Shown: piece by piece, positions 45,012 through 52,946 of the stretch
How the letters are laid out: the number at the start of each line of letters is the position of its first letter
Position numbering within the stretch: the stretch's first letter is position 1
Assembly (NCBI RefSeq): GCF_014653175.1
Contig: NZ_BNAG01000003.1
Location: 1-64,000, forward strand
DNA length: 64,000 nt
Reading direction: 5' to 3'
From: Roseivirga thermotolerans
GTDB taxonomy: Bacteria > Bacteroidota > Bacteroidia > Cytophagales > Cyclobacteriaceae
Notes under the pieces: model-generated
What the model saw: only the letters and a program-made list of their open reading frames with translations
Told to the model about the DNA's origin: nothing
Database searches by the model: none
Position numbers and translations under genes: made by a program

Positions 45012-46476
45012 AAAGAATTTCTATCTCAACCCCATAGCGAGAATGTACCTGGCAGCACTGCAGCTGGTAAAGGTGCTTATCGCAGGCAGGGGCTTTGGTA
45101 AATCATTCGTGAATGGTATTTCCATTCTCACCAAGGTTTGGCAGATGCCAAAGTCTAAAGGGCTTTTTCTTGGTGCTACTTATACCCAGATTTTTACTAA
45201 CACACTACTACCGATAAAATCGGCATGGGCTTTCTTCGGGTATATTGAAGGAATTCATTACGTGGTGGGTATTCGCCCTCCAAAGCATTTTGATTCACCT
45301 TTCATGAAGCCTGGGAACTATCAGAATGTAATCACCTGGTGGAACGGAACCACTGTCGTTCTAGCCTCAATGGATAGACCCGCACTTAATAGAGGTGGAA
45401 ATAATGATTGGGTAATTTCCGATGAGGCACTACTCATTAAAAAGGATGAGTATGACAGAAACATTGCTCCTTCTGTTCGTGGATCTCATACGAGTCTAAA
45501 AGGAAAGCCAGGGCACTTGTCTGAGGAGTTCACTAGCTCGATGCCGTTCGGATCCTTCGGTCAATGGCTGTTCGACAAAAAGACAGCTGCCAATAATCCG
45601 GAGAATGATACTTTCTACATCGAGGGAACCAGCTGGCATAATCGTAAGATTCTTGGTGATGAAGTGCTGAAGAAATGGCACCGAGAAATGAATCCGATGA
45701 TCTACCTCATAGAGGTGATGAACTACCGGATCAGACAGTTTGGAGATGTTTTCTACCCGGCCCTGAAGGAAAAGCATTGGTACACTGATTCAGATAACTT
45801 CGATTATGTTGATACACTCGGAGCCAACCTCAATGAGTTCACACGCGACTGCAGATGGGATAAGGATTACAGCCGTAATATGCCGCTAACCATCAGTCAT
45901 GACTGGGGTAAGTTCAATTGCATCACTATTGATCAGGACCACACCGATGAAATCCGCTTCATCAATGCCATGCATGTGCATGTAGAAGACTCAAAAATCA
46001 TAGATGACCTGGCCAATGACTTCTGCGACTACTACCATTACCACCACGAGAATCACAAGTATGTCTATCAGTTTGGCGATAAGTCCGGGAACAATGCAGA
46101 GGGTAACGCCAAGCTGAACAACTTCGAGCAGTTCGCAACTGTTCTCCGGAAGCGTGGCTGGACAGTCACCAGAATGAAGACTGGAGATGTTAATCACCTG
46201 GACCGGCACACGTTCATCAGTAAGCTTCACAGAGAAGAAGATCCACGGCTTCCAAAGCTTAGGTACAATGCGCTCCAGTGTAAAGATCTCAGAATATCTC
46301 TAGAGTCTGCTCGTATGAAAGACACTCAAAAAGACAAGAGCAGTGAGAAACCAAAGTCGGGCGTTAAGCCAGAACACGCCACTCACTACTCAGATGCCCA
46401 CGACTATAGGCTATGGCACGGTGTCCATGACAGGATTGAGGAGCCAGACTATACTGGGCACGTAGATTTCGGCTAA
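44992..46476 (+). CDS. phage large terminase subunit
   Basis: 494 residues from ATG 44992. The ATPase has Walker A AGRGFGKS (31-38) and Walker B DWVISDEA with Asp144-Glu145. The nuclease domain shows SHDWGKFN, FGDKSGNN and HYSDAHDYRLWH, which give the acidic metal ligands. It cuts and packages phage DNA through the portal. It overlaps the small subunit by 20 bases; a GTG at 44986 would add two residues. Confidence 0.92.
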   Translation: MNLKPVKKNFYLNPIARMYLAALQLVKVLIAGRGFGKSFVNGISILTKVWQMPKSKGLFLGATYTQIFTNTLLPIKSAWAFFGYIEGIHYVVGIRPPKHFDSPFMKPGNYQNVITWWNGTTVVLASMDRPALNRGGNNDWVISDEALLIKKDEYDRNIAPSVRGSHTSLKGKPGHLSEEFTSSMPFGSFGQWLFDKKTAANNPENDTFYIEGTSWHNRKILGDEVLKKWHREMNPMIYLIEVMNYRIRQFGDVFYPALKEKHWYTDSDNFDYVDTLGANLNEFTRDCRWDKDYSRNMPLTISHDWGKFNCITIDQDHTDEIRFINAMHVHVEDSKIIDDLANDFCDYYHYHHENHKYVYQFGDKSGNNAEGNAKLNNFEQFATVLRKRGWTVTRMKTGDVNHLDRHTFISKLHREEDPRLPKLRYNALQCKDLRISLESARMKDTQKDKSSEKPKSGVKPEHATHYSDAHDYRLWHGVHDRIEEPDYTGHVDFG

Positions 46477-46637
46477 AATCCCACTGAAATATAAATTTCT
46501 GTTTCAAACTGATACAGAGTCATTCGGCTGGCTCATTTTGCTTTTAGACCTGCAGTTTCTCACGCCCGTCCCCCGTGCGCTATATCGGATTGGCGATCGC
46601 TTGGATTGAATATCTCTTGAAATATGAATGAGGCCTG
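46477..46637. other. intergenic gap before the portal gene
   Basis: About 160 bases after the terminase gene with no clear hairpin terminator. The middle is GC-rich (CACGCCCGTCCCCCGTGCGC), followed by GGCGATCGC. Element P5 follows. Nothing else recognised. Confidence 0.4.
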
Positions 46638-46677
46638 CCCACGTCCTAATTAAGCTCTTGGTACTCGAATAGATTTG
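46638..46677 (+). promoter_or_regulatory. phage promoter-like element P5 (best match)
   Basis: Perfect box CCCACGTCCTA (46638-46648), 21 nt, then a perfect TAGATTTG (46670-46677, TAnnTTTG). The portal ATG follows at 46685. Confidence 0.75.
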
Positions 46678-46684
46678 GTATCAA

Positions 46685-48007
46685 ATGAGCGAGCTTAAGA
46701 AGATCGGAGAAGGTATTCACTACTCAGCTGCCAGCCAGTCGGTGCTAGAGGTAACCAGGACAAAGGTTGAACCGGATGCTATCAATAACTATGGCGGTGG
46801 TTCTAATGAGTGGGCTAATTGGGGTGCAGATAATGACTACCCGCAACAACTGGTTGACTTAGTAACCAAGGACCCTACCTCTATGGGTAACATGGAGTTT
46901 AAGATCAAAGCTCATTATGGTGGTGGCCCAATGCTTTATAAGGCAGTGCCTGATGGAAAGAACATGGTCATCGAGCCATTGCTTAGAGAGCAGTATACTG
47001 AGATCGATGACTTCTTTTGGGAGATTGATGTTGAGAACTTAATGCAGGGCACCATCACTGATTTTGAATGGTGGGGGCGCTGCCATGTTGAGTACATTCC
47101 TAATAAGGGAAGGAACGACATTGTCTCAATAGCCAGGCAGAAAACACTAGATATCCGTAAGGCTAAGCTTAACCCTAAGACTGGGCAATTGCCCGGTTAC
47201 TATCTATCTGGTAATTGGCCACAACCAAAGTCACATGAGCGCGTGCTCATCCCTGCTTTTGATAGAAGGAACCCTTTCCAATATCAAAAGGCTATTTATG
47301 AGCACACTGTACCATCAGTAGATAAACTCTACTATACTACCCCTAGCTGGCATAGCAAAACGTCATGGCTAGAAGTAGCCATCAGAATTCCGAAGTGGAT
47401 TCTGAGCAATATGGAAAATGCGGTAAACATTAAGTACCACATTGAAATTCCAGATAAGTACTTCAAAGATCTATACCCTAGAACTCGCTACAAAACAGAT
47501 GAAGAGATGTATGCTGCCAGAGAAGCAGCTGAAGAAGAATTAAAGGGTAAAATAATCGATGCCCTCTCAGGTGTCGAGAATGTTTCAAAAACCTTCTTCA
47601 CCAAATTTGCTACAGACGAAAATGGCAATGTTTTACCAGGCTGGAAAATCAATGTCATTGATAATAAACTCAATGACGAAGCCTGGTTAAAAGCTGACCA
47701 AATAGCCGCCTCCAGAGTAACCACTGCAGATGGTGTGCCTCCTTCATTGACTGGTTTGGTGATAGCAAACACAGCCTCAGGATCTGCATCAGATGTGCGC
47801 GAGCAATTCAACTACTATATGCAGTTGAAATCTGTGATTCCGCGCCAAACCACTTTAGAATGGTTCTACTTTATTAAGCGATTCAAAAAATGGCCGAAAG
47901 ATATCCATCTAGGTCATAAGCAGATCATTCTCCAGACGCTCGATCAGAATAAATCCGGTACAACTTCTTCCGGAGATCCTACACCCACAACCGACAAAAA
48001 GCCTTAG
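46685..48007 (+). CDS. phage portal protein
   Basis: 440 residues. Typical portal features: an N-terminal region leading into EWANWGADNDYPQQLVDLV, a middle with FDRRNPFQYQKAIYEHTVPS, and helical stem segments (KTDEEMYAAREAAEEELKG) before the tail, ending Thr/Pro/Lys-rich. It forms the ring through which DNA enters. It heads a unit with a head-completion-like gene and the lysis genes, and is placed after the terminase as usual. Confidence 0.75.
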   Translation: MSELKKIGEGIHYSAASQSVLEVTRTKVEPDAINNYGGGSNEWANWGADNDYPQQLVDLVTKDPTSMGNMEFKIKAHYGGGPMLYKAVPDGKNMVIEPLLREQYTEIDDFFWEIDVENLMQGTITDFEWWGRCHVEYIPNKGRNDIVSIARQKTLDIRKAKLNPKTGQLPGYYLSGNWPQPKSHERVLIPAFDRRNPFQYQKAIYEHTVPSVDKLYYTTPSWHSKTSWLEVAIRIPKWILSNMENAVNIKYHIEIPDKYFKDLYPRTRYKTDEEMYAAREAAEEELKGKIIDALSGVENVSKTFFTKFATDENGNVLPGWKINVIDNKLNDEAWLKADQIAASRVTTADGVPPSLTGLVIANTASGSASDVREQFNYYMQLKSVIPRQTTLEWFYFIKRFKKWPKDIHLGHKQIILQTLDQNKSGTTSSGDPTPTTDKKP

Positions 48008-48009
48008 AC

Positions 48010-49026
48010 ATGCTCTTTAAAACAACTGACGAAATCAAGGATTATATCTCTATCGATGTCAACACGGCTTTAGACTCTCTTTCACCATTCATCCGGGAGG
48101 CAGAAATATTGTTCATTCTGCCTTTGCTGGGTGATGCCATGTACACCACGCTCGATGAAGATTATAACGACTCGGAAAACCCTCTTTCCACAGAGGATAA
48201 TGCCGCTCTGATGCCTTACGTTCAGAGGTGCTTGGCCTATTATGCCGGGTTCCTCAGCATCGATGAACTGGGTGTGAATATGGGCGATGCCGGTATTATG
48301 CAAACCCGTGCCGACAACTCAGAGCCTGCTCCCAAATGGAAAGTCGATAATCTCAAAGCCAACCGAATCAACCAAGCGGACATTCATGCTGAAAAGCTTC
48401 TGTCCTACCTGGAAAAAACTGCATCGGTAAGCGTTCTTAATGATTGGTACTCCAGCACCGCCAACACTATTGCTGAGGGACGAATTCTTAGAACTGCAGA
48501 ACAAGCTTCTCAGTATATCGACATCAACAACAGCAGAAGGTTCTTCCTTCGCATGAAATCGCGAATCAAGGAGGTTGAAGAAAGCTTCATTATGCAGCTT
48601 ATTGGCGAAGATCAGTACAGTGAGCTAGTCACTCAGATTAAGGCTGATTCACTCAAAAACGATGCTGAAAACAAAGCCCTGGTTAAGAAACTAGAGCCAA
48701 TTGTGGCGAAAATGGCATTGTACGAAACTCTACCCTTCATCCGGGTGCAGATCACCGATCAGGGCATCACCATTATTACCACCAACGATAGCACCATCAC
48801 CAAAATGGCGGCTTCAGATTCTCAGGTAGATAAACTGAGATGGCAATTGAAGCAATCTCCACTTTCAGGCTTTCAGGCTGATATTGATAAGCTCAAAAAG
48901 TTCATTGAAGACAATATCGATGACTACCCACTTATCGAGGCATCAACGGCCTATACATCCAAGCCAGATCCGGGACCAAACAGACCACCGGTGATAGATC
49001 CAACAAAAAAACATGTGAGCGTATGA
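48010..49026 (+). CDS. DUF6712-like phage protein
   Basis: 338 residues. The N-terminus (LFKTTDEIKDYISIDVNTAL) and the EAEILFILPLLGDAMY stretch match what I recall of a family (DUF6712) found next to portals in Bacteroidota phages. A head-completion or connector role is likely but unproven. It starts two bases after the portal stop and overlaps the holin gene by four. Confidence 0.6.
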   Translation: MLFKTTDEIKDYISIDVNTALDSLSPFIREAEILFILPLLGDAMYTTLDEDYNDSENPLSTEDNAALMPYVQRCLAYYAGFLSIDELGVNMGDAGIMQTRADNSEPAPKWKVDNLKANRINQADIHAEKLLSYLEKTASVSVLNDWYSSTANTIAEGRILRTAEQASQYIDINNSRRFFLRMKSRIKEVEESFIMQLIGEDQYSELVTQIKADSLKNDAENKALVKKLEPIVAKMALYETLPFIRVQITDQGITIITTNDSTITKMAASDSQVDKLRWQLKQSPLSGFQADIDKLKKFIEDNIDDYPLIEASTAYTSKPDPGPNRPPVIDPTKKHVSV

Positions 49027-49571
49027 TTAGCCGGATTCTCAGTCGATTATTAGAACAGGTTGGCTTCGATAGTCTCACAGATCTATTGTACAGTGTTTTT
49101 GGAGTCAAACTCAAGCTTTATGGAATCTATTTGTATGGAATGACAGCCTCAGCTGTTGTTCTGGGGCTTGAAGAAATCACCGAAACATACATCTACGATC
49201 CGCCTCTTGGCATTCTCATTCTAGTGATTCTGACTTTCGGAGACATGGTGCTAGGTGTGAGCTTCGCTATTGAAAGCAAGAATGGAATTGAACCAAAGAA
49301 ACTATCGAGGGCAATGATCAGGCTTCTCGTTCAGTGCTTTTTCATCAGCATGGGCTTTCAAATGACAAAGGCATTCCCTGAGTTCATTTACATCTACATG
49401 GTAACCATGCTCTTGTTAGTGTTCATCCTCACAGTTTTCATTTCAGGTTTTAAAAATGCCCGTGCGCTCAACCTGATCACTGCTGATCAATACGCTGTAT
49501 TCGAGTCTGTTTTCAATCTCAAAAAGCTTATCGAAAAATTTAAAAGCAAGAACAATGAAAGTAATCATTGA
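49023..49571 (+). CDS. phage holin
   Basis: 182 residues with several membrane spans (about 40-56, 58-78, 98-112, 122-142) and a basic C-terminus (LIEKFKSKNNESNH). The segment VILTFGDMVLGVSFAIESKN resembles the phage_holin_4 (toxin-secretion/lysis) family. It makes the membrane hole for lysis. It overlaps the amidase gene by 17 bases. Confidence 0.75.
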   Translation: MISRILSRLLEQVGFDSLTDLLYSVFGVKLKLYGIYLYGMTASAVVLGLEEITETYIYDPPLGILILVILTFGDMVLGVSFAIESKNGIEPKKLSRAMIRLLVQCFFISMGFQMTKAFPEFIYIYMVTMLLLVFILTVFISGFKNARALNLITADQYAVFESVFNLKKLIEKFKSKNNESNH

Positions 49572-50142
49572 CAATGGTCACGGCATCAACACGTCTGGCA
49601 AAAGAAGCCCCGTCAGGAAAGATGGTTCTCAACTCTTCGAATATGAGTTCAATAGAAGTATTGCCGCAATGGTAATGATGGAATTGCAAAAGCAATGTAT
49701 TCCATTTGTTCAGTTGGTGCCTGAAATTGAAGACATCTCTCTCCAGGAGCGATGTAATAGGGCAAACCAAATTCACAAATCAGACCCTGGCTCCTTTCTA
49801 GTTTCAATCCATGCCAATGCTGGAGGCGGTACAGGTTGGGAGGTTTTTACATATACAGGGCAATCTGAGAGCGATGTAATAGCTAACATTTTTGGAAATG
49901 AAGCCATCAAAGCTTTCCCTGAATTTAGAATGAGGTTCGATTACTCAGATGGTGACCTAGACAAAGAATCTCAATTCTACATTCTGAAACACACAGCCTG
50001 CCCTGCTATTCTCACCGAGAATTTCTTCATGGATACTGCAAAGGATCTCGATTTTATCTGTTCTTACGCAGGTAGAAGTCGAATTGCAGCGATGCATGTA
50101 CGGGCTATCAAGACTTATTTAAAATCAAAGAATCAGCTATGA
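49555..50142 (+). CDS. N-acetylmuramoyl-L-alanine amidase (endolysin)
   Basis: 195 residues forming an Amidase_3 domain. Zinc ligands: His9 (DNGHG), Glu29 (FEYEFN), His in VSIHANAGGG (about 85), and catalytic Glu in LTENFFMD (about 161). It cleaves peptidoglycan and serves as the phage lysin. No signal peptide is seen, so it depends on the holin encoded just upstream. It overlaps genes on both sides. Confidence 0.9.
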   Translation: MKVIIDNGHGINTSGKRSPVRKDGSQLFEYEFNRSIAAMVMMELQKQCIPFVQLVPEIEDISLQERCNRANQIHKSDPGSFLVSIHANAGGGTGWEVFTYTGQSESDVIANIFGNEAIKAFPEFRMRFDYSDGDLDKESQFYILKHTACPAILTENFFMDTAKDLDFICSYAGRSRIAAMHVRAIKTYLKSKNQL

Positions 50143-50843
50143 AAGCCAAAATCAACTTTATAATCATTGTGGTATTACTGGCAGTCTCAATTGTTTTTGG
50201 TAGAGCTACTTATCATTTAGGTAACCGGCTAGAAAGCCAAACCTCCATCATCTCCGAGAAAAATGCACAGATCGATTCCATCCAGCTCAAGAATGGAACA
50301 CTGGCTTATGAGAAGCTCACTGCCGTTGCCGATCGCAAATCACTAGAAGAAGGCTACAGCTTTCTAAAGGACAGCCTCAAGCAGATGGGAGTCAAAATCA
50401 AAACCCTTCAAAACGCTGTTTTCCTAGCCAGACAAACTAGCAACTCAGGATCTGGCCAGATCGATACCGTTCGAATAGTCCAAACACTTCCAGAATCTGT
50501 AGATACCGTACTGATCAGCCGCCAACTCAACATCAATGAGCGCTTTTTCTCTTTTAGAGCTGACCTGTTCCCAGATGATTCATTCGACTATCGATATACC
50601 TTCACCGACAGCCTGAGTATTCTAAACACCGCCACCAGGAGAAACTGGTTTGCCCCAATGGAATATAAAGTGAGGGTAGTTAGCGCCAACCATAGAACCA
50701 ATCTTACCGGTGCTACTTCGCTAACTGTTAGAGAAAAGGGTACTCGTTGGTCACTCGGGGCTTTTGGAGGTTACGGCTGGAACGGCCAGAAATTCACCTC
50801 TATAGTAGGTATAGGCATTACACGCGAAATCATTGCATTTTGA
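50139..50843 (+). CDS. membrane-anchored coiled-coil protein, possible spanin-like
   Basis: 234 residues. An N-terminal membrane span (about 6-24) is followed by a coiled coil (about 30-85, SQTSIISEKNAQIDSIQLKN) and a beta-rich C-terminal domain with GAFGGYGWNGQ at its end. It resembles DUF6808-type proteins of Bacteroidota phages. The position directly after the holin and amidase and the topology suit an inner-membrane spanin, but the C-terminal domain is larger than usual, so this is only a suggestion. Confidence 0.5.
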   Translation: MKAKINFIIIVVLLAVSIVFGRATYHLGNRLESQTSIISEKNAQIDSIQLKNGTLAYEKLTAVADRKSLEEGYSFLKDSLKQMGVKIKTLQNAVFLARQTSNSGSGQIDTVRIVQTLPESVDTVLISRQLNINERFFSFRADLFPDDSFDYRYTFTDSLSILNTATRRNWFAPMEYKVRVVSANHRTNLTGATSLTVREKGTRWSLGAFGGYGWNGQKFTSIVGIGITREIIAF

Positions 50844-51100
50844 CAAAGAAACAACTCATATACCGGGTATCAAAAAGCACCGGAATCACTTACAAAGACA
50901 CGGAGCTCGTTATTGAGGCATTCCTGCAGGAACTGCTAGACCAATGGCGTGCCCGTGTCAGAGTTGCTATTCGAGGCTTCGGCACCTTCACCTGGAAGAA
51001 ACAAGCCGCCAAAAAAGGCCGTGATATCAACAAGGGAAAAACCATCAACATTCCCGCGAGAATGAAACCAGTTTTCAAACCATCCAAACAGCTATTTTAA
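50840..51100 (+). CDS. HU/IHF-like DNA-binding protein
   Basis: 86 residues from a TTG at 50840 that overlaps the previous stop (TTGA). The HU fold shows VSKSTGITYKDTELVIEAFL, the arm start VAIRGFGTFTWKK, and the end INIPARMKPVFKPSKQL. Phage-encoded HU proteins bend DNA in recombination, replication or packaging. An in-frame ATG at 50747 would overlap the upstream gene by about 100 bases and carries no HU-type residues. Confidence 0.85.
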   Translation: MTKKQLIYRVSKSTGITYKDTELVIEAFLQELLDQWRARVRVAIRGFGTFTWKKQAAKKGRDINKGKTINIPARMKPVFKPSKQLF

Positions 51101-51330
51101 TGAATATCGAAAAAGTCAATGTCGGTGAAGAAGTGTTCTATGCTGGTTCATTCTTCGAGGTTGCCGAAATCAAAGATTTTCCGCATGGTAAAATGATTGG
51201 TATTTACGATGAACCTGGTACCGGTCATATTGACTATCTGAATCCAGGAAGTGTAAGTGAAGTTGTTCCCTGTCATAACTGCCAGAATGGATGTACTACC
51301 TGTAATGGGTTTGGGAAACTAGTTCACTGA
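51100..51330 (+). CDS. small protein with DnaJ-like zinc-knuckle end
   Basis: 76 residues. The N-terminal half is beta-rich. The C-terminus reads CHNCQNGCTTCNGFG, two CxxC pairs in the CxxCxGxG style of DnaJ zinc fingers. It starts on the last base of the HU gene and ends the portal-lysis unit. Function unknown. Confidence 0.6.
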   Translation: MNIEKVNVGEEVFYAGSFFEVAEIKDFPHGKMIGIYDEPGTGHIDYLNPGSVSEVVPCHNCQNGCTTCNGFGKLVH

Positions 51331-51333
51331 TCA

Positions 51334-51387
51334 ACTGATTCCCTAATTCCCAATTCCCCGCGCTTCGCGCTACCCACGTCCTATTTT
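51334..51387 (+). repeat. repeat copy before element P6
   Basis: A TTCCC/AATTCCC-type stretch (51334-51358), then the palindrome GCGCTTCGCGC (51360-51370), then the promoter box. The 28 bases 51360-51387 are identical to 57649-57676. Confidence 0.75.
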
Positions 51388-51412
51388 CTCCCTCTCTATC
51401 AGTACATATTTG
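51373..51412 (+). promoter_or_regulatory. phage promoter-like element P6
   Basis: Perfect box CCCACGTCCTA (51373-51383), 21 nt, then CATATTTG (51405-51412); the ATG follows at 51417. Confidence 0.75.
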
Positions 51413-51416
51413 AACC

Positions 51417-52235
51417 ATGTACACAATGGAAAATCTCTTCCACACCTCCTGGCAGGCACTCACACCAAAGCAGTGCTATCGCATTGTATTCGGTGCCAGA
51501 ATGTACAAAGGCATCTATGCGCCCGGTCGCTTGCCAATGGATGCTGAAATGAAGGTCGCTTCCGATTATCTCTTAGATGTACTCCGTACTGCAGCACTTC
51601 CGGGTAAGTGGAAAATGATCTATACCCAAACCAGTGAAGAGCAGAAGATAGATCTATTTCACGATCTGCCACTGCTCAAGCCGGAAAACGCCTTCAGGCA
51701 ATTCCCGGTAAAGGCAATCAAGTCTCTCCGGAGAAACCTGCATCTGGTAGCGCCAGACGAATCGATGGCCAATAGCACATTCGGGCAATTCAAGTTTGCG
51801 GATAATGAGTTCACGCGCCTGGCATACTTCCAACAAACAGGTGATGCCTACAAAGTCAATGAACAGCTCAACCGTTTAGTGGCCACACTCTATTTACCTA
51901 GTGGTGAGAATTTCGACAAAAGTATGGTAAGCGAATATGCCGATTTGGTTGAACAAATTGTCTTCATATGGCAAAAGGCCCTGATCTTGGAAGCCTATGC
52001 CAACACGCGAGAATTCGTGATCGGCCGTTGCCCAACCTTCTGGCCGAAACCAGAACATAAGGAAGGTGAAGCATCTCCTGCCGTTCCCACCGGGCCAATC
52101 TGGCACGAGCTCCATTACGACCTTGCCGAAAGCGAAGCATTCAAAGGCTTCGATACTGTCGAAAACGCCAACATGTACAACGTATTCGATTACCTAGAAA
52201 ACCTCGCAAAACGTAAACCCAATGCCAATGCTTAA
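51417..52235 (+). CDS. hypothetical phage protein, first tail-unit gene
   Basis: 272 residues, helical, with CYRIVFGARMYKGIYAPGRL near the start and a Pro-rich region around 205-225. No family recognised. It opens the third large structural unit and overlaps the next gene. A second in-frame ATG lies at 51426. Confidence 0.6.
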   Translation: MYTMENLFHTSWQALTPKQCYRIVFGARMYKGIYAPGRLPMDAEMKVASDYLLDVLRTAALPGKWKMIYTQTSEEQKIDLFHDLPLLKPENAFRQFPVKAIKSLRRNLHLVAPDESMANSTFGQFKFADNEFTRLAYFQQTGDAYKVNEQLNRLVATLYLPSGENFDKSMVSEYADLVEQIVFIWQKALILEAYANTREFVIGRCPTFWPKPEHKEGEASPAVPTGPIWHELHYDLAESEAFKGFDTVENANMYNVFDYLENLAKRKPNANA

Positions 52236-52476
52236 GAATCAATTTTTAAAGATGATTTGCTTTTTTAAAGGTCATGTACCTAAGGCAATATTGGTAGAGA
52301 CAGACATTGCTATTTATACCAGGGGTTGTTCTCGATGCAAGGCTGGAATGGGGGTGCCTCATATTAAGAACATTCCGCCACCTCCTGGTTCTAGCGCTGA
52401 AGAAACCATCAGTTGGGAAATGTATAAGCAAAGAAAGATAGATGCCCTGCGAGCCCAATCAACCAATTCACTATGA
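52222..52476 (+). CDS. small phage protein
   Basis: 84 residues with one CxxC (RGCSRCKAGMG) and a Pro run (NIPPPPGSS). It overlaps its neighbours by 14 and 4 bases. The short overlaps support a real gene; no family recognised. Confidence 0.5.
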   Translation: MPMLKNQFLKMICFFKGHVPKAILVETDIAIYTRGCSRCKAGMGVPHIKNIPPPPGSSAEETISWEMYKQRKIDALRAQSTNSL

Positions 52477-52943
52477 TAAGCTTCACCAACGAAACCACAT
52501 ACCGAGATTATTGGCAAACCGTTGCCGAAAGTATTGAGGCTATTACCTCCTTCAGATATGGCGACCAGGAGCAAAAGAACTTCGCAGCCAGAACAGCAAT
52601 GGGCACCGGTATCATTCTCTGGGTAGATCCGCTACCGGTGATTTCCGGAGAAGGCGAAATGGATGGCTTATGCGGTAGGGCTGTAGTAAACTTTGCGGTA
52701 ATGCAGGTTTCAGGCAAAAACGATACGCATCTCGAAAAGGAGTCTAAGCGAGCTGCCTGCAGCGGCTTGGTAATGGATGTGTTCAAAAAGCTTAAGGCCG
52801 ATTTTCTTTCTGGCACCACTTACGGAAATCAACCAGATTTCAGTAAGCTAAAATTCGGTTCGGCCGATGACGAAATCATAGGTAGCACTCCTTTCGTTGG
52901 TAGTGCTGCAGAAATCCCTTTCATCTTACCCCTAGAATTATAA
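52473..52943 (+). CDS. putative tail completion/neck protein
   Basis: 156 residues, mixed alpha/beta (GRAVVNFAVMQVSGKNDTHL, then a helix and FGSADDEIIGSTPFVGSAAE). Size and place before the large tail gene suit a tail terminator or neck protein. Assigned by context. Confidence 0.45.
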   Translation: MISFTNETTYRDYWQTVAESIEAITSFRYGDQEQKNFAARTAMGTGIILWVDPLPVISGEGEMDGLCGRAVVNFAVMQVSGKNDTHLEKESKRAACSGLVMDVFKKLKADFLSGTTYGNQPDFSKLKFGSADDEIIGSTPFVGSAAEIPFILPLEL

Positions 52944-52946
52944 GCT